64,000 nucleotides of DNA from contig SCRF01000104.1 of assembly GCA_004322005.1 (NCBI GenBank), positions 37,320 through 101,319 of the forward strand. Reading direction: 5' to 3'. This DNA comes from Rhodanobacter sp. (GTDB taxonomy: Bacteria > Pseudomonadota > Gammaproteobacteria > Xanthomonadales > Rhodanobacteraceae). The notes under the pieces are model-generated. The model had not been told where the DNA came from. It made no database searches and was given only the letters and a program-made list of their open reading frames with translations. Of the stretch, positions 34,103 through 44,921 are shown piece by piece. The position numbers were made by a program, and so were the translations under genes. How positions within the stretch are numbered: position 1 is the stretch's first letter; every line of letters starts with the position of its first letter.

Positions 34103-37100
34103 TCAGCCGCACCATACGCGGGCATTGCGGAACATGCGCATCCACGGTGAATCCTCGCCCCAGTGGTCCGGATGCCAGCTCAACTGCACGCTGCGGAACA
34201 CGCGCTCGGGGTGCGGCATCATGATCGTCACGCGTCCGTCGGCCGCACAGAAACCGGCCAGACCGCCAGGCGAGCCGTTCGGGTTCAGCGGATAGTTCTC
34301 GGTCGGCTTGCCGCGGTTGTCGACGAAGCGCATCGCGGCGGCGGACTTGGATGGACTGCAGGTCTGCGGAAAGCTCACCCGCCCCTCGCCATGCGCCACC
34401 GCCACCGGGATCCGCGAACCGGCCATGCCCTTGAAGAAAAGGCTGGGCGAGTCGAGCACTTCCACCGTGGCCAGACGCGCCTCGTACTGCTCGGACGCGT
34501 TGCGCAGGAATTTCGGCCAGTGCCTGGCGCCGGGAATGATGTCCTTCAGCTGGGCCAGCATCTGGCAGCCGTTGCACACGCCCAGCGCGAATTTCGTCTG
34601 GTCGGCGAAGAACGCAGCGAACTGCGCACGCAGCATCTCGTTGTACAGGATCGAGGTGGCCCAGCCGCGGCCGGCACCGAGCACATCGCCGTAGGAGAAA
34701 CCGCCGCATGCCACGAACCCGCGGAAATCAGCCAACCGGTGGCGCCCGCTGGCGAGGTCGGACATATGCACGTCGACCGCGTCGAAACCGGCGCGGGTGA
34801 ACGCCGCCGACATCTCCACCTGGCCGTTGACGCCCTGCTCGCGCAGCACCGCGATGCGCGGCCGCGGCGCATCGCCGACCGCGGCATTCACCGCCGCGGC
34901 GATATCGTCGGCCGGATCGAAAGCGAGCTTCGGCGTGATGCCCGGATCGGCATCGTCCTGTCGCCATGCCAGCTCGGCATCGGCCTGCAGCGGATTGTCG
35001 CGCAACCGCTGCATCGCGTGGCTGGTTTCGTTCCAGGCGCCGAACAGGGTGCTCCAGTTCCACTTGAACAGGGTGTCGTCGCCGAGGAACAGCTTGATAC
35101 CGAGTTTCTCCTTGGGCCGGCCGATGCGATGGCTGATCCCGGCCAGCGCGTACTTGACCAGCAGCGCCTCGAACGCCTCGCGGTTGGCCTCGGCCACCTG
35201 CACCACCGCACCCAGCTCCTCGTTGAACAGCGCGCGCAGCGTCGTCTCGGCCCAGCCATCCAGCCGGATTTCCAGACCGCAGTGACCGGCGAAAGCCATC
35301 TCCAGCAAGGTGGTGATGACGCCGCCGTCGGACCGATCGTGATACGCCAGCAGCAGGCCAGCGGCATTCGCCTCCTGCACCAGACCGAACAGCGCCTTCA
35401 GGCGCGCGGCATCGTCCAGATCCGGCGGCACGCCACCACCGCGATTGAACACCTGGGTCAGCGCCGAACCGCCGAGCCGGTCGCGGCCACCGCCGAGGTC
35501 GAGCAGCCACAGATCGGAGTTGCCGCGATCCAGCCGCAACTGCGGTGTGAGCGTGCGGCGCACGTCGCCGACCCGGGCGAAACCGGTGATCACCAGCGAC
35601 ACCGGCGATACCGTGGACTGCGACTGCTCGCCGTCCATCCACACCGTCTGCATCGACAGCGAATCCTTGCCGACCGGGATCGAGATATCGAGCGCGGGGC
35701 ACAACTCCATGCCTACCGCCTTCACCGCATCGAACAGCGCGGCGTCCTCGCCGGGATGATTGACCGCCGCCATCCAGTTGGCGGACAGGCGGATCTCGCC
35801 GAGATGGTCGATCGGCGCCGCCGCCAGGTTGGTGATCGCCTCGCCCACCGCCAGCCGCGCCGCGGCCGCGCTGTCGAACAGCGCCACCGGCGCGCGCTCG
35901 GCCAGCGCCATCGCCTCGCCCCGGTAGCCATCGAAATCGGCGATGGTCACCGCGCAGTCGGCCACCGGCACCTGCCACGGACCGACCATCGGATCGCGGT
36001 GGCTGAGGCCGCCGACGGTGCGGTCGCCGATGGTGATCAGGAAACTCTTGGAGCCCACGGTGGGCAGGCGCAGCACGCGCAACAGCGCGTCGTCCATGCC
36101 GATGCCGGACAGGTCGGGCACCAGGTCGACGCGTGGCTTGGTCCGCTTCGCGTCGCGATGCATGCGCGGCGGCTTGCCGAACAGCACGTCCATCGGCAGG
36201 TCGATGACTGTTTCAATTTCCCGGGACCCGGGGCCCGGGGCCCGGGGCCCGGCCGTGCGCGTCACCCGCAGGCGACGCTCGAGCGTGGCGTCGCCGACCA
36301 CCGCGCAGGGGCAACGCTCGCGTGCGCACATTGCCTCGAAATCGGCCAGGTTTTCCGGCGCGATCGCCAGCACGTAGCGCTCCTGCGACTCGTTGCTCCA
36401 CACCTGCATCGGCGACAGTTGCGGATCGTCGCAGGGGATCCTCGACAGGTCGATCTCGCCACCGACACCGGCATCGTTGAGCAGCTCGGGAATCGCGTTG
36501 GACAGGCCGCCGGCCCCCACGTCGTGGATACTGACGATCGGATTGGCATCGCCGCGGGCACAGCAGGCGTCGATCACCTGCTGGCAGCGCCGTTCCATCT
36601 CGGGGTTGTCGCGCTGCACCGAGGCGAAATCCAGCGCCTCGCTGGAGGCACCGGAAGCCAGCGACGAAGCCGCACCGCCGCCCAGGCCGATCAGCATCGC
36701 CGGGCCGCCCAGCACGATCACCTTGTTGCCCGGCTGCACCGCGCGTTTCAGCACGTGGCCGGCACGCAGATTGGCCAGGCCGCCGGCCAGCATGATCGGC
36801 TTGTCGTAACCGCGACGGAAACCGACGATGCCGGGCAGTTCGTTTTCGTAGGTGCGGAAATAGCCGCCCAGACACGGCCGGCCGAATTCGTTGTTGAAGG
36901 CGGCCGCGCCGAGCGGGCCGTCGCGCATGATCTCGAACGCGCTGGCCATCCGCGGCGGCATCGGGCGAGTCACTTCCCACGGCTGCGGATGGCCGGGAAT
37001 GCGCAGGTCGGACACCGAGAATCCGGTCAGGCCCGCCTTCGGCTTGCCGCCACGGCCGGTGGCGCCTTCGTCGCGGATCTCGCCGCCGGCACCGGTGGCC

Positions 37101-38023
37101 GCGCCCGGCCACGGCGCGATCGCGGTCGGATGGTTGTGCGTCTCGACCTTGATCGCGAAGTCGATGCGCTCCTCGTGACCGCGCCACACGCCATCGGCCG
37201 GATCGGCGAAGAAGCGCCTGCCGGGATTGCCCTCGATCACCGCCGCATTGTCCGAATAGGCCGACAGGGTATGCGCCGGGGAATGCTGATGGGTGTGCTT
37301 GATCATGCCGAACAGGGTCTTTTCCTGCTCTTCGCCGTCCACCGCCCAACCGGCGTTGAACACCTTGTGCCGGCAATGTTCGGAGTTCGCCTGCGCGAAC
37401 ATGAAAAGCTCGGCGTCGGTCGGGTCGCGGCCCAGCTCGGCATAGCGCGCAACCAGATACTCGATCTCGTCCCCGGCCAGCGCCAGCCCCAGCCGCGCGT
37501 TGGCGTCGGCCAGCGCCGCCTGCGGATCGGCACCGAGCGCGACATGCACCAGATCGCCGGGCGACCCGGCCAGGAACAGGCCCTGCGCGTCGTCGATGCG
37601 GGTCAGCACCGACTGCGTCATCGCGTCATGCAGCGCCCCCATCACTGCCGCATGATCCGGTGCATCCGCCGCCGGCAGACCGACCACCTGCCAGGCCAGG
37701 CCGCGCTCCACCCGCCGCAAGGCGGCACCGGCATCGCCGAAACCGGCACCATGCAGGATCTCGGTGGCCTTGCTCGACCACGGCGAGATCGTGCCCAGGC
37801 GCGGCACCACCCAGAAGGTGGCCGGCGCGGGATCCGCATCCTTCGCTTCCAGCACGGCCAGCAGGTGCTGGCGCAGTTCGCCCGTGGGTGCCGCATCGGC
37901 GTCGATGAAATAGACAAACCACGAGGTCTGCACATGCGCGCCACGATGCAGCGCATCCAGGCGGGCATTGAGACGTTCGAGGCGGAACGGCGAGAGGGCG
38001 CTCTGCCCGTCGAGTGCGATCAT
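34103..38023 (-). CDS. purL: Phosphoribosylformylglycinamidine synthase
   Basis: The large single-chain PurL (1306 residues) of gammaproteobacteria, fourth step of purine synthesis. Domains: an N-terminal PurS-like part (1-~150), a linker, two ATP-binding synthetase halves (~165-970, with [34 protein letters not shown] and [13 protein letters not shown]), and a C-terminal glutamine amidotransferase (~1030-1306) with nucleophile Cys in [10 protein letters not shown] and [11 protein letters not shown] heptanucleotide array at 36220-36254 encodes an unusual [11 protein letters not shown] stretch near residues 590-602. Confidence 0.96.
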   Translation of the reverse strand: MIALDGQSALSPFRLERLNARLDALHRGAHVQTSWFVYFIDADAAPTGELRQHLLAVLEAKDADPAPATFWVVPRLGTISPWSSKATEILHGAGFGDAGAALRRVERGLAWQVVGLPAADAPDHAAVMGALHDAMTQSVLTRIDDAQGLFLAGSPGDLVHVALGADPQAALADANARLGLALAGDEIEYLVARYAELGRDPTDAELFMFAQANSEHCRHKVFNAGWAVDGEEQEKTLFGMIKHTHQHSPAHTLSAYSDNAAVIEGNPGRRFFADPADGVWRGHEERIDFAIKVETHNHPTAIAPWPGAATGAGGEIRDEGATGRGGKPKAGLTGFSVSDLRIPGHPQPWEVTRPMPPRMASAFEIMRDGPLGAAAFNNEFGRPCLGGYFRTYENELPGIVGFRRGYDKPIMLAGGLANLRAGHVLKRAVQPGNKVIVLGGPAMLIGLGGGAASSLASGASSEALDFASVQRDNPEMERRCQQVIDACCARGDANPIVSIHDVGAGGLSNAIPELLNDAGVGGEIDLSRIPCDDPQLSPMQVWSNESQERYVLAIAPENLADFEAMCARERCPCAVVGDATLERRLRVTRTAGPRAPGPGSREIETVIDLPMDVLFGKPPRMHRDAKRTKPRVDLVPDLSGIGMDDALLRVLRLPTVGSKSFLITIGDRTVGGLSHRDPMVGPWQVPVADCAVTIADFDGYRGEAMALAERAPVALFDSAAAARLAVGEAITNLAAAPIDHLGEIRLSANWMAAVNHPGEDAALFDAVKAVGMELCPALDISIPVGKDSLSMQTVWMDGEQSQSTVSPVSLVITGFARVGDVRRTLTPQLRLDRGNSDLWLLDLGGGRDRLGGSALTQVFNRGGGVPPDLDDAARLKALFGLVQEANAAGLLLAYHDRSDGGVITTLLEMAFAGHCGLEIRLDGWAETTLRALFNEELGAVVQVAEANREAFEALLVKYALAGISHRIGRPKEKLGIKLFLGDDTLFKWNWSTLFGAWNETSHAMQRLRDNPLQADAELAWRQDDADPGITPKLAFDPADDIAAAVNAAVGDAPRPRIAVLREQGVNGQVEMSAAFTRAGFDAVDVHMSDLASGRHRLADFRGFVACGGFSYGDVLGAGRGWATSILYNEMLRAQFAAFFADQTKFALGVCNGCQMLAQLKDIIPGARHWPKFLRNASEQYEARLATVEVLDSPSLFFKGMAGSRIPVAVAHGEGRVSFPQTCSPSKSAAAMRFVDNRGKPTENYPLNPNGSPGGLAGFCAADGRVTIMMPHPERVFRSVQLSWHPDHWGEDSPWMRMFRNARVWCG
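36220..36254. repeat. Heptamer tandem array inside purL
   Basis: Five 7-base units, CCCGGGA, then CCCGGGG three times, then CCCGGCC, lie within the coding sequence. They are of the same class as the intergenic CTCGGGA and GGGACCG arrays. Gain or loss of one or two units would shift the purL frame. Confidence 0.8.
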
Positions 38024-38055
38024 GCAGGGATCGGCGCTGTGGGAAGGAAACGCCT

Positions 38056-38061
38056 ATTCTA
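38056..38061 (-). promoter_or_regulatory. Possible -10 box of purL
   Basis: TAGAAT on the minus strand, 33-38 bases before the purL start. The -35 region is weak. Confidence 0.4.
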
Positions 38062-38116
38062 ACCGATGCTGCAGTACGGCATGACCGCGGACGGCCATCC
38101 GCTGCAGCCGGGCGCC

Positions 38117-38881
38117 TCAGCCGCCCTTCTGCAACGCCGCCAGCAACTGCTCCGGCGTGACGTAACCGCCCAGCGTATGCCCGTTCGGACCGATGATCGT
38201 CGGCGTACCGCTGACTCCCAGCCGCTCGCCCAGCTCGAATTGATGACTGACCGGGTTGCTGCAACTGGCCGGCTTCGGCGCATGACCGGTGAATGCCGCC
38301 GTCAATGCCGCCTGGCGGTCGCCGGCACACCATATCGACGCCATCTCGGTGGCGACCGGCGTGGGCCGACCCGAGGTGGTGGTCAGGCCTTCGCGCGGCC
38401 AGGCCAGATATTCCACCGCGATGCCGGCCTTGTTGAACCCGGCGATATGCTCGTGCAGCGCCCGGCAATAAGGGCAGGTGACGTCGGTGAACACGGTCAC
38501 CGTGTACCTGGGATGCGCCGGCGCATACACGATGCGCTCGGATGCCGGCACCCTGGCCAACTCGGCCATGCGAAACCTGGCCCAGGCGTCATCGTTGAGA
38601 TTTTTCTTCTGCTGCAGATCGAGCAGGTCGCCATTCAGCAGGTATTTGCCGTCGGCACTGACGTAAAGCATCTGTCCCGATGCGATCACCCGGTAGAAGC
38701 CCGGCAGCGGCGCCGGTTCGATCGAGTCGACTTCGGCCTTCGCCGACAGCGTACCGATCACCCGGCGCACCATCTGTTCCGCCGCCGGTGTGACGCCAGC
38801 CACGGTCGCGCCACGGTCGGCGGCGATGGCGCCGAACGCCAATCCGCCGGCACACAGGACCAGCAACAGTTTCTTCAGCAT
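38117..38881 (-). CDS. dsbC: Thiol:disulfide isomerase DsbC
   Basis: Periplasmic disulfide isomerase, 254 residues. Signal peptide to about residue 21, a dimerisation domain (~25-90, with GFYRVIASGQMLYVSADGKY), and a thioredoxin domain with the CPYC active site (Cys136, Cys139) and the cis-proline motif VSGTPTIIGPNG. Two further cysteines (IWCAG and ASCSNP) match the structural disulfide of DsbC. The start at the second Met (38881) is preferred because GAGG lies six bases upstream. It precedes purL only at a distance and is downstream of xerD on the same strand. Confidence 0.93.
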   Translation of the reverse strand: MLKKLLLVLCAGGLAFGAIAADRGATVAGVTPAAEQMVRRVIGTLSAKAEVDSIEPAPLPGFYRVIASGQMLYVSADGKYLLNGDLLDLQQKKNLNDDAWARFRMAELARVPASERIVYAPAHPRYTVTVFTDVTCPYCRALHEHIAGFNKAGIAVEYLAWPREGLTTTSGRPTPVATEMASIWCAGDRQAALTAAFTGHAPKPASCSNPVSHQFELGERLGVSGTPTIIGPNGHTLGGYVTPEQLLAALQKGG

Positions 38882-38970
38882 CACCAGCCTCATTCAGTCC
38901 GGGGGAGCGCGCGGCGGCAACGCCACCGACGCATTCTCGCACAGCTGGCTGAACCGCTTCGCTCAGGCTC

Positions 38971-39906
38971 CTAGCCGCGCGGATGATGCTGCGCATGCAG
39001 CCGTTTCAGCCCCTCTTTCGCCACCAGCGTGTAGATCTGCGTGGTGCTGAGCGAACTGTGGCCCAGCAGCATCTGCAGTGCGCGCAGGTCGGCGCCATGA
39101 TTGAGCAGGTGGGTCGCGAACGAATGCCGCAGCACGTGCGGCGAAATGCGTTTCGGGTTGATCCCGACGTTCCCCCCATGACGCTTGACCAGGGTCCAGA
39201 ACGTTTGCCGGCTCATGCCCGTGCCGCGCCGGCTCAGGAACAGCGCGGCCGGCTGGCGTCCCCTGGCCAGCTCCGGCCGGGCAGCGGCCAGGTAGGCGCC
39301 GATGCGCTCCAGCGCCTCCTCGCCGACCGGCACCAGCCGATCCTTGCCGCCCTTGCCGGTCACCCGCAGCACGCCCTGGCGCAGATTCAGCGCCGCCAGC
39401 GGCAGCTCGACCAGTTCGGACACGCGCAGGCCGCAGGCGTACATCAACTCCAGCATCGCGCGATCGCGCAGGCCCAGCGTGGTGGTCTCGTCCGGAGCGT
39501 CCAGCAGGCCCTCGATCTCGCGCTCGGCCAGTGCCTTGGGCAGGCTGCGCGGCATCTTCGGGCGCTCGATCAGCAAGGTCGGATCATCGAAGCCCGGTTC
39601 GGTGCGCGCGAGGTAGGCGTAGTAGCGGCGATAGGCCGAGTGTCGCCGCGCGATCGAACGCACCGCTGCCGGCTGCTTGCCATGACGGGCGGAGATATCC
39701 TCGCGCCGCGCCGTGTGCAGGTTGCGTCCGCGAGCGGCCAGCCAGCTCGCCAGCGCTTCCAGGTCGCGCCGGTACGCCTCCAGCGTGCGGTCGGCCAGAC
39801 CATCCTCCGACCACACCTGTTCCAGGAACGCGGCGATGCTGCGCCGGTCGGCTTCGGCGATACTGGTGCGGGTTTCTTCCTTCTCCATGCGCACGATGCT
39901 GGCCAT
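38971..39906 (-). CDS. xerD: Site-specific tyrosine recombinase XerD
   Basis: XerD-type recombinase (311 residues), which resolves chromosome dimers at dif with XerC. The SAM-like core-binding domain covers ~10-100 (IAAFLEQVWSEDGLADRTLEAYRRDL). The catalytic domain keeps the Arg in GLRVSELVEL, the HVLRHSFATHLLNHGADLRALQ block, GHSSLSTTQIYT, and the Tyr nucleophile near the C-terminus. The order recombinase-dsbC is typical of gammaproteobacteria and favours XerD over XerC or a phage integrase. Start at 39906, or MEKEE at 39888. Confidence 0.92.
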   Translation of the reverse strand: MASIVRMEKEETRTSIAEADRRSIAAFLEQVWSEDGLADRTLEAYRRDLEALASWLAARGRNLHTARREDISARHGKQPAAVRSIARRHSAYRRYYAYLARTEPGFDDPTLLIERPKMPRSLPKALAEREIEGLLDAPDETTTLGLRDRAMLELMYACGLRVSELVELPLAALNLRQGVLRVTGKGGKDRLVPVGEEALERIGAYLAAARPELARGRQPAALFLSRRGTGMSRQTFWTLVKRHGGNVGINPKRISPHVLRHSFATHLLNHGADLRALQMLLGHSSLSTTQIYTLVAKEGLKRLHAQHHPRG

Positions 39907-39938
39907 TGCGCGCGCACTACGCAAGCGATCCCCCGCCG

Positions 39939-40442
39939 ATGCCGATGAATCCCTCTTCCGCCGACCTGCCCGCCCCGCTGTGGCGCCGATTGCTGGCGCT
40001 GGTCTACGACCTGCTGATCGTGCTGGCGATCGTGATGGTGGTCGGCCTGCTGTGCCAGCTGGCCACCGGCGGCAGGTTGATCGACACCGGCGCCCGCACC
40101 GCCGTGCCGCCCTGGTATCAGGCACTGCAGGGCATGCTGGTGTCAGCGTATTTCGTCAGCTCGTGGCTGCGCGGCGGCCAGACCATCGGCATGCGCCCGT
40201 GGCACATCCGGGTCACCCGCGAGGACGGCGGCGCAGCCTCGCTGCAACAGGCGGCGATCCGCGTGCTGGCGGCGGCGGCGCCGCTGCTGCTGCTCATGCT
40301 GGAACCCTGGCTCGGGTTGCGGGCGACGCTGTGGACGCTGCTGGCCGCCTGGGCAGGCTGGTTCGCCGTGGCGCTGTTCGACCCGCGCCGGCGCGCCGTG
40401 CACGACATCCTCGCCGCTACCGAGGTCCGCCTGCTGGACTGA
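39939..40442 (+). CDS. RDD-family membrane protein
   Basis: 167 residues, three to four transmembrane helices. The RDD motif appears as APLWRRLLALVYDLLIV, followed by SAYFVSSWLRGGQTIGMRPWHIRV, and the C-terminal FDPRRRAVHDILAATEV, which is typical of the family. Function is unproven; some RDD proteins are ion antiporters. It is divergent from xerD with 32 bp between starts. The start may be 39939 or 39945. Confidence 0.87.
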   Translation: MPMNPSSADLPAPLWRRLLALVYDLLIVLAIVMVVGLLCQLATGGRLIDTGARTAVPPWYQALQGMLVSAYFVSSWLRGGQTIGMRPWHIRVTREDGGAASLQQAAIRVLAAAAPLLLLMLEPWLGLRATLWTLLAAWAGWFAVALFDPRRRAVHDILAATEVRLLD

Positions 40443-40483
40443 GCTTCACATTTCGCTGAGCGCCCGCGGGGTTCAATCCCGCG

Positions 40484-41230
40484 ATGCCACAGCCGCACCC
40501 CGCCGAAAGTCGCAGCGACGCCGACCTGATCCGCGCCAACCGCGGCTTCTACGAATCGCTGTGGACCCGGGCGAAGCTGATCGGCCCGGAACGGTTCAAC
40601 ACCTGGCCGCTGCTGCGCGAACTGGCCGCCAGAGCGCCGCACCGGCTGGAAGTGGCGCCCGGACTGCGCCCGCGGCTGCCACTGGACGGCACCTGCTTCG
40701 TCGACCTCAGTCATGCCGCCCTGCATCGACTGCATGCCAGCGGCGCCACCGCGGTACACGGCATGATCGGCGCGTTGCCCTGTGCCGATGCCAGTTTCGA
40801 CCTGATCTGCGCGCTCGATATCCTGGAACATGTCGCCGACGACGACGGCGCGCTGGCCGAACTGGCGCGGGTCGCCACACCCGGCGCCTGCCTGCTGCTG
40901 TCGGTGCCGCTGCACCCGGCGGCATGGACGGCGTTCGACGACTTCGTCGGCCACTGCCGCCGTTACGAGCCGGCGCGGATCGTCGCCAAGCTGGCCCGCC
41001 ACGGCATCGGCATCGAACACAGTGCGGTCTATGGCATGCAGCCGAAATCCTCGCGCCTGCTCGACCTCGCCCAGTGGCACCTGACGCACCGGCGCGAGCG
41101 CGCCATGTGGTGGTACAACCGGGTATTCATGCCGCTCGGACTGCACTTCCAGAAACCCCTGCAGTGGCGCAGCGGGCTTGGCAACACGCAAGAAGTCGAC
41201 GAGATTCTGCTGCGCTGCCGTTGCGGCTAA
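40484..41230 (+). CDS. Class I SAM-dependent methyltransferase
   Basis: 248 residues. Rossmann-fold methyltransferase elements are visible: LPLDGTCFVDLSHAAL (degenerate motif I), LPCADASFDLICALDILEHVADD (motifs II/III, the best conserved block) and GACLLLSVPLHPAAWTAFDDFVGHCRRYEP. The SAM-binding motif I lacks the usual GxGxG, replaced by FVDLSH. The C-terminal RAMWWYNRVFMPLGLHF is like that of membrane-associated quinone or lipid methyltransferases. The substrate is unknown. Confidence 0.82.
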   Translation: MPQPHPAESRSDADLIRANRGFYESLWTRAKLIGPERFNTWPLLRELAARAPHRLEVAPGLRPRLPLDGTCFVDLSHAALHRLHASGATAVHGMIGALPCADASFDLICALDILEHVADDDGALAELARVATPGACLLLSVPLHPAAWTAFDDFVGHCRRYEPARIVAKLARHGIGIEHSAVYGMQPKSSRLLDLAQWHLTHRRERAMWWYNRVFMPLGLHFQKPLQWRSGLGNTQEVDEILLRCRCG

Positions 41231-41330
41231 CTGATTGATCAGGATGGCGACTGCCCGTGCGGCATTGCACCACAGGGCAGACGAACCGCGCTAAGATGAA
41301 AGCGTTCTCATCCCTTGGTCATCCCCTTCG

Positions 41331-42581
41331 ATGCTTTATCAAATCCACGAATGGCAGCGCGCGTTTCTCGGCCCCCTGAGCCATCTGGCGCAGGCCAGCG
41401 CCAGCATGCTCAACGACAACAGCAACCCGTTCACGCAGCTGCCCGGCGCACAGCGGATGGCGGCCGGTTACGAGTTGATCCATCGCCTGGGCAAGGATTA
41501 CGAAAAACCCGAATTCGACATCCACAGCGCCAGCGCGCACGATCACGAGATCGCGGTGATCGAACGCGTCGCGCTGGAAAAACCGTTCTGCCAGCTGAAA
41601 CGCTTCAAGCGTTTCAGCGACGATCCGGACACCATCGAGAAGATGAAGATCGACCCGGTGGTGCTGGTGGTGGCGCCGCTGTCGGGCCACCATTCGACAT
41701 TGCTGCGCGACACCGTGCGCACTCTGCTGCGCGATCACAAGGTGTACATCACCGACTGGGTCGACGCACGCATGGTGCCGGCCGCCGAAGGCACCTTCGG
41801 GCTGGACGACTACGTCGCCTACATCGAGGACTTCATCCGGCATATCGGCGCCGAATCGCTGCACGTGATCTCGGTATGCCAGCCGACGGTGCCGGTGCTG
41901 GCCGCGGTGTCGCTGATGGCGGCGCGCGGCGAAGCCACGCCGCGCAGCCTGACCATGATGGGCGGCCCGATCGATCCGCGGCGCAGCCCCACCAGCGTCA
42001 ACAACCTGGCCACCAAGCAACCGCTGTCGTGGTTCAAGGGCAACGTGATCCACACCGTGCCGACCAACTATCCCGGCCGCGGCCGCGAGGTCTATCCGGG
42101 CTTCCTGCAGCACGCCGGGTTCATCGCGATGAACCCGAGCCGCCATCTCAATTCGCACTGGGACTTCTACCAGGACCTGGTGCGCGGCGATCTCGACGAT
42201 GCCGCGTCGCATCGCAAGTTCTACGACGAATACAACGCCGTGCTGGACATGCCGGCCAGATTCTACCTCGACACCATCGCTACGGTATTCCAGCAGTTCC
42301 TGCTGCCACGCGGGCTGTGGGACGTGAACGGCGAGCGGGTCACGCCCGGCGCCATCACCACCGCCGCACTGCTGACCATCGAAGGCGAACTGGACGACAT
42401 CTCCGGCCTCGGCCAGACCGAATCGGCGCACGATCTGTGCAGCAACATTCCCGCGAAGCGGCGCATGCACAAGGTGATCGAGGGTGCCGGCCACTACGGC
42501 ATCTTCAGCGGACGGCGCTGGCGCGAGACGGTGTACCCGCAGGTGCGCGACTTCATCCGCCGGTTCGACCGCGCCGCGTAG
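41331..42581 (+). CDS. phaZ: Intracellular polyhydroxyalkanoate depolymerase
   Basis: 416 residues of the intracellular PHB depolymerase family (PhaZ1 type), which has a catalytic cysteine. The lipase-box equivalent SVCQPTVPV places that cysteine at about residue 183. Other family segments: MLYQIHEWQRAFLGPLSHLAQA at the start, VVAPLSGHHSTLLRDTVRTLL, YITDWVDARMVP, MMGGPIDPRRSPTSVN, FYDEYNAVLDMPARFYLDTI and the His in EGAGHYGIFSGRRWRE. The enzyme mobilises stored polyhydroxybutyrate. No synthase or phasin lies nearby. Confidence 0.93.
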   Translation: MLYQIHEWQRAFLGPLSHLAQASASMLNDNSNPFTQLPGAQRMAAGYELIHRLGKDYEKPEFDIHSASAHDHEIAVIERVALEKPFCQLKRFKRFSDDPDTIEKMKIDPVVLVVAPLSGHHSTLLRDTVRTLLRDHKVYITDWVDARMVPAAEGTFGLDDYVAYIEDFIRHIGAESLHVISVCQPTVPVLAAVSLMAARGEATPRSLTMMGGPIDPRRSPTSVNNLATKQPLSWFKGNVIHTVPTNYPGRGREVYPGFLQHAGFIAMNPSRHLNSHWDFYQDLVRGDLDDAASHRKFYDEYNAVLDMPARFYLDTIATVFQQFLLPRGLWDVNGERVTPGAITTAALLTIEGELDDISGLGQTESAHDLCSNIPAKRRMHKVIEGAGHYGIFSGRRWRETVYPQVRDFIRRFDRAA

Positions 42582-42611
42582 CTGGCGCCCGCCGCGGCGC
42601 CTTTTGTTGTT

Positions 42612-42688
42612 GTAGGAGCGCACCCTGTGCGCGATCCTCTTGCTTCGCCCATGGCACCAAGAGCATCGCGCACAGGGTGCGCTCCTAC
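42612..42688. repeat. REP inverted pair between phaZ and the threonine aldolase gene
   Basis: GTAG at 42612, stem GCGCAC-CCT-GTGCGC; the inverse copy ends CTAC at 42688. It separates two convergent genes. Confidence 0.92.
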
Positions 42689-42724
42689 AGTCGGCAGGCA
42701 GGCGCAGGTCGTGGCGGAACCGGG

Positions 42725-43738
42725 TCAGCCGCGCGCGAAAAAGCCGCGGAACGCCTCGGCCGTGCGCTCGATGCCGGCGTCGTCGATATCCAGATGCGTC
42801 ACCAGCCGCAGCGTGGGCAGGTAGCCGATGCTGATGCGGATGCCGGCTTCGCGCAGATGGACGTCCAGTTCGCGCAGGCGATCGGCCGGCACGTCGACGA
42901 ACACCATGTTGGTGTACTGGCCGAGCAGGTCGATGCCGGCGATCTCGCGCAGGCGACCGGCCAGGCGGGCCGCACGCCGGTGGTCCTCGGCCAGGCGATC
43001 GACGTGATGATCCAGTGCGTACTGGCCCGCCGCGGCGAGGATGCCGGCCTGACGCCAGCCGCCGCCGGCGACCTTGCGCCAGCGCCGCGCCTTGTCGATC
43101 AGTGCCGCCGAACCGACCAGCACCGAACCGACCGGCGCGCCCAGCCCCTTGGACAGGCACACCGACACGCTGTCGAAATGCCCGGCGATCGCGCGCGCGG
43201 GCACGCCACAGGCCACCGCCGCGTTGAACAGCCGCGCACCATCCAGGTGCAGCCCGAGGCCGCACTCGCGCGCGAAGTCGTGCGCCGCCTGCAGGTAGTC
43301 CAGCGGCAGCACGCGGCCGTGCCAGGTGTTCTCCAGTGCCAGCACACGCGTGCGGGCGAAATGCGGGTCCACCGGCTTGATCGCCGCGGCCACCTTGTCC
43401 AGCGGCAGGCTGCCGTCGGCATCGTGCGGAATCGGCTGCGGCTGGATCGAACCGAGCACCGCCGCGCCGCCGCCCTCGAACTTGTAGGTGTGCGCATCGG
43501 CGCCCACCAGGTATTCGTCGCCACGTTCGCAATGCGACATCAACGCCAGCAGGTTCGACTGGGTGCCGGTCGGCACGAACAGCGCCGCCTCGAAACCGAG
43601 CTCGTCGGCCAGCCGCCGCTGCAGCGCATTCACCGTGGGGTCTTCCCCGTAGACGTCGTCGCCGACCTCCGCCGCCAGCATCGCCGCGCGCATCGCCGCG
43701 GTCGGACGGGTCACCGTGTCGCTGCGCAGATCAATCAT
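42725..43738 (-). CDS. ltaE: Low-specificity L-threonine aldolase
   Basis: 337-residue PLP enzyme that cleaves threonine or allo-threonine to glycine and acetaldehyde. Motifs: [16 protein letters not shown] at the start, [58 protein letters not shown] and the PLP lysine in [19 protein letters not shown]. The frame extends upstream into lptG antisense, but the IDLRSDT start is fixed by the family. Confidence 0.93.
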   Translation of the reverse strand: MIDLRSDTVTRPTAAMRAAMLAAEVGDDVYGEDPTVNALQRRLADELGFEAALFVPTGTQSNLLALMSHCERGDEYLVGADAHTYKFEGGGAAVLGSIQPQPIPHDADGSLPLDKVAAAIKPVDPHFARTRVLALENTWHGRVLPLDYLQAAHDFARECGLGLHLDGARLFNAAVACGVPARAIAGHFDSVSVCLSKGLGAPVGSVLVGSAALIDKARRWRKVAGGGWRQAGILAAAGQYALDHHVDRLAEDHRRAARLAGRLREIAGIDLLGQYTNMVFVDVPADRLRELDVHLREAGIRISIGYLPTLRLVTHLDIDDAGIERTAEAFRGFFARG

Positions 43739-43805
43739 GCTCGTCGCCGATCCTCTGTTGTCGCTCGGATTTCCGTGGAGTTGCCACGTACCAGGTTTGC
43801 CGGAC

Positions 43806-44921
43806 TCACACGCGCCGCCGGAAATACAGCCACGCGACCAGTGCCAGCAGCAGCGCCGGCAGCAGGTTGGCGGGCAGCGGCGGCATGCCGTAGACGGTGC
43901 CGAAATTGACCATCGCCTTCTGCAGGAAGAACCAGCCGATCGCCAGCAGCATGCCGATGAAGATGCGCTTGCCCAGGCCGCCGGAGCGCAACGCGCCGAA
44001 GGCAAACGGCATCGCGCACAGCACCAGCACCAGCACGTTGAACGGGTACAGCGCACGCGCCCAGAACGCCACCGCGTAACTGCCGGGGCTTTCGCCGTTG
44101 CTTTCCAGATAGCCGATGTTGCGGCGCAAGTCGCGCATCGAAAGGTACTCCGGCAGGATCACCGATTGCGCCAGCACCTGCGGATTGAGGCTGGACTGCC
44201 AGTCCTGCCGGGCGATGGTGGTGGTGTGCGTGCCCTGGGCATCGAGCGTGGTATTGCGCACATCCTCAAGCACCCATTGATGGCCGTCGTGCTCGGCGGT
44301 CCTGGCCCACTGGAACCGGGTGAGCTGACCGTTCGCGGCGAAGCTGAACACGCGCACGTCGGTCAGCTGCACGGTGCTGACGCCATCGTGCTGCTTGAGC
44401 GTGGTACCGCGGGCGTTGATGACATTGTCGCCATCGTGCGCCCACAGCCCGCTGCCGGTCGCCATGCCGAGTGCGCTGGCATTCCTGCGCAACTGCATCG
44501 CCTGCGCCTGCTGATCGCCCCAGGGCGCCACCGTCTCGCCCATGATCACCACGCCGACGAGCAGCACCGCGACCACCCCGACCGCCGAGCCGGCAATCCG
44601 CAATCGCGACATGCCGGCCGCCCGCAAGGCGGTCAGTTCGCCGGTGGCGGCCAGGCTGCCCAGGCCGAGCAGGCCGCCGATCACCGCGGCATAGGTGAAC
44701 ATCTGGTACGCCCGGCGCGGAAATGTCACCAGCACATAGACCACGGCGTTGCCCAAGGTGTAGCCGTGCTTGCCGACGTGGATCAGCTGGCGCAGGAACT
44801 GGGTCACCGCATCCATGCCGGTCAACACCAGCCATACCATCAGCAGCGAACCGACCACGCTCAGTCCGACCAGCCGGTCGACCCGCTTGATGTTGAACAC
44901 GCCAGGCACCGACAGGCTCAT
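43806..44921 (-). CDS. lptG: LPS export ABC transporter permease LptG
   Basis: Inner-membrane permease (371 residues) of the LptBFG transporter that extracts lipopolysaccharide. Three N-terminal helices ([65 protein letters not shown]), a periplasmic jellyroll (~125-265) and three C-terminal helices with the signature [17 protein letters not shown] [19 protein letters not shown]. The ATG overlaps the lptF stop (ATGA), so the two are translationally coupled. Confidence 0.94.
   Translation of the reverse strand: MSLSVPGVFNIKRVDRLVGLSVVGSLLMVWLVLTGMDAVTQFLRQLIHVGKHGYTLGNAVVYVLVTFPRRAYQMFTYAAVIGGLLGLGSLAATGELTALRAAGMSRLRIAGSAVGVVAVLLVGVVIMGETVAPWGDQQAQAMQLRRNASALGMATGSGLWAHDGDNVINARGTTLKQHDGVSTVQLTDVRVFSFAANGQLTRFQWARTAEHDGHQWVLEDVRNTTLDAQGTHTTTIARQDWQSSLNPQVLAQSVILPEYLSMRDLRRNIGYLESNGESPGSYAVAFWARALYPFNVLVLVLCAMPFAFGALRSGGLGKRIFIGMLLAIGWFFLQKAMVNFGTVYGMPPLPANLLPALLLALVAWLYFRRRV

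Noticed and set aside
34163..38062. A ~1300-codon open frame on the plus strand opposite purL
   Set aside because: It mirrors purL exactly, is His/Arg/Gln/Gly-rich without any family motif, and is a consequence of GC-rich third positions. purL has full domain evidence.
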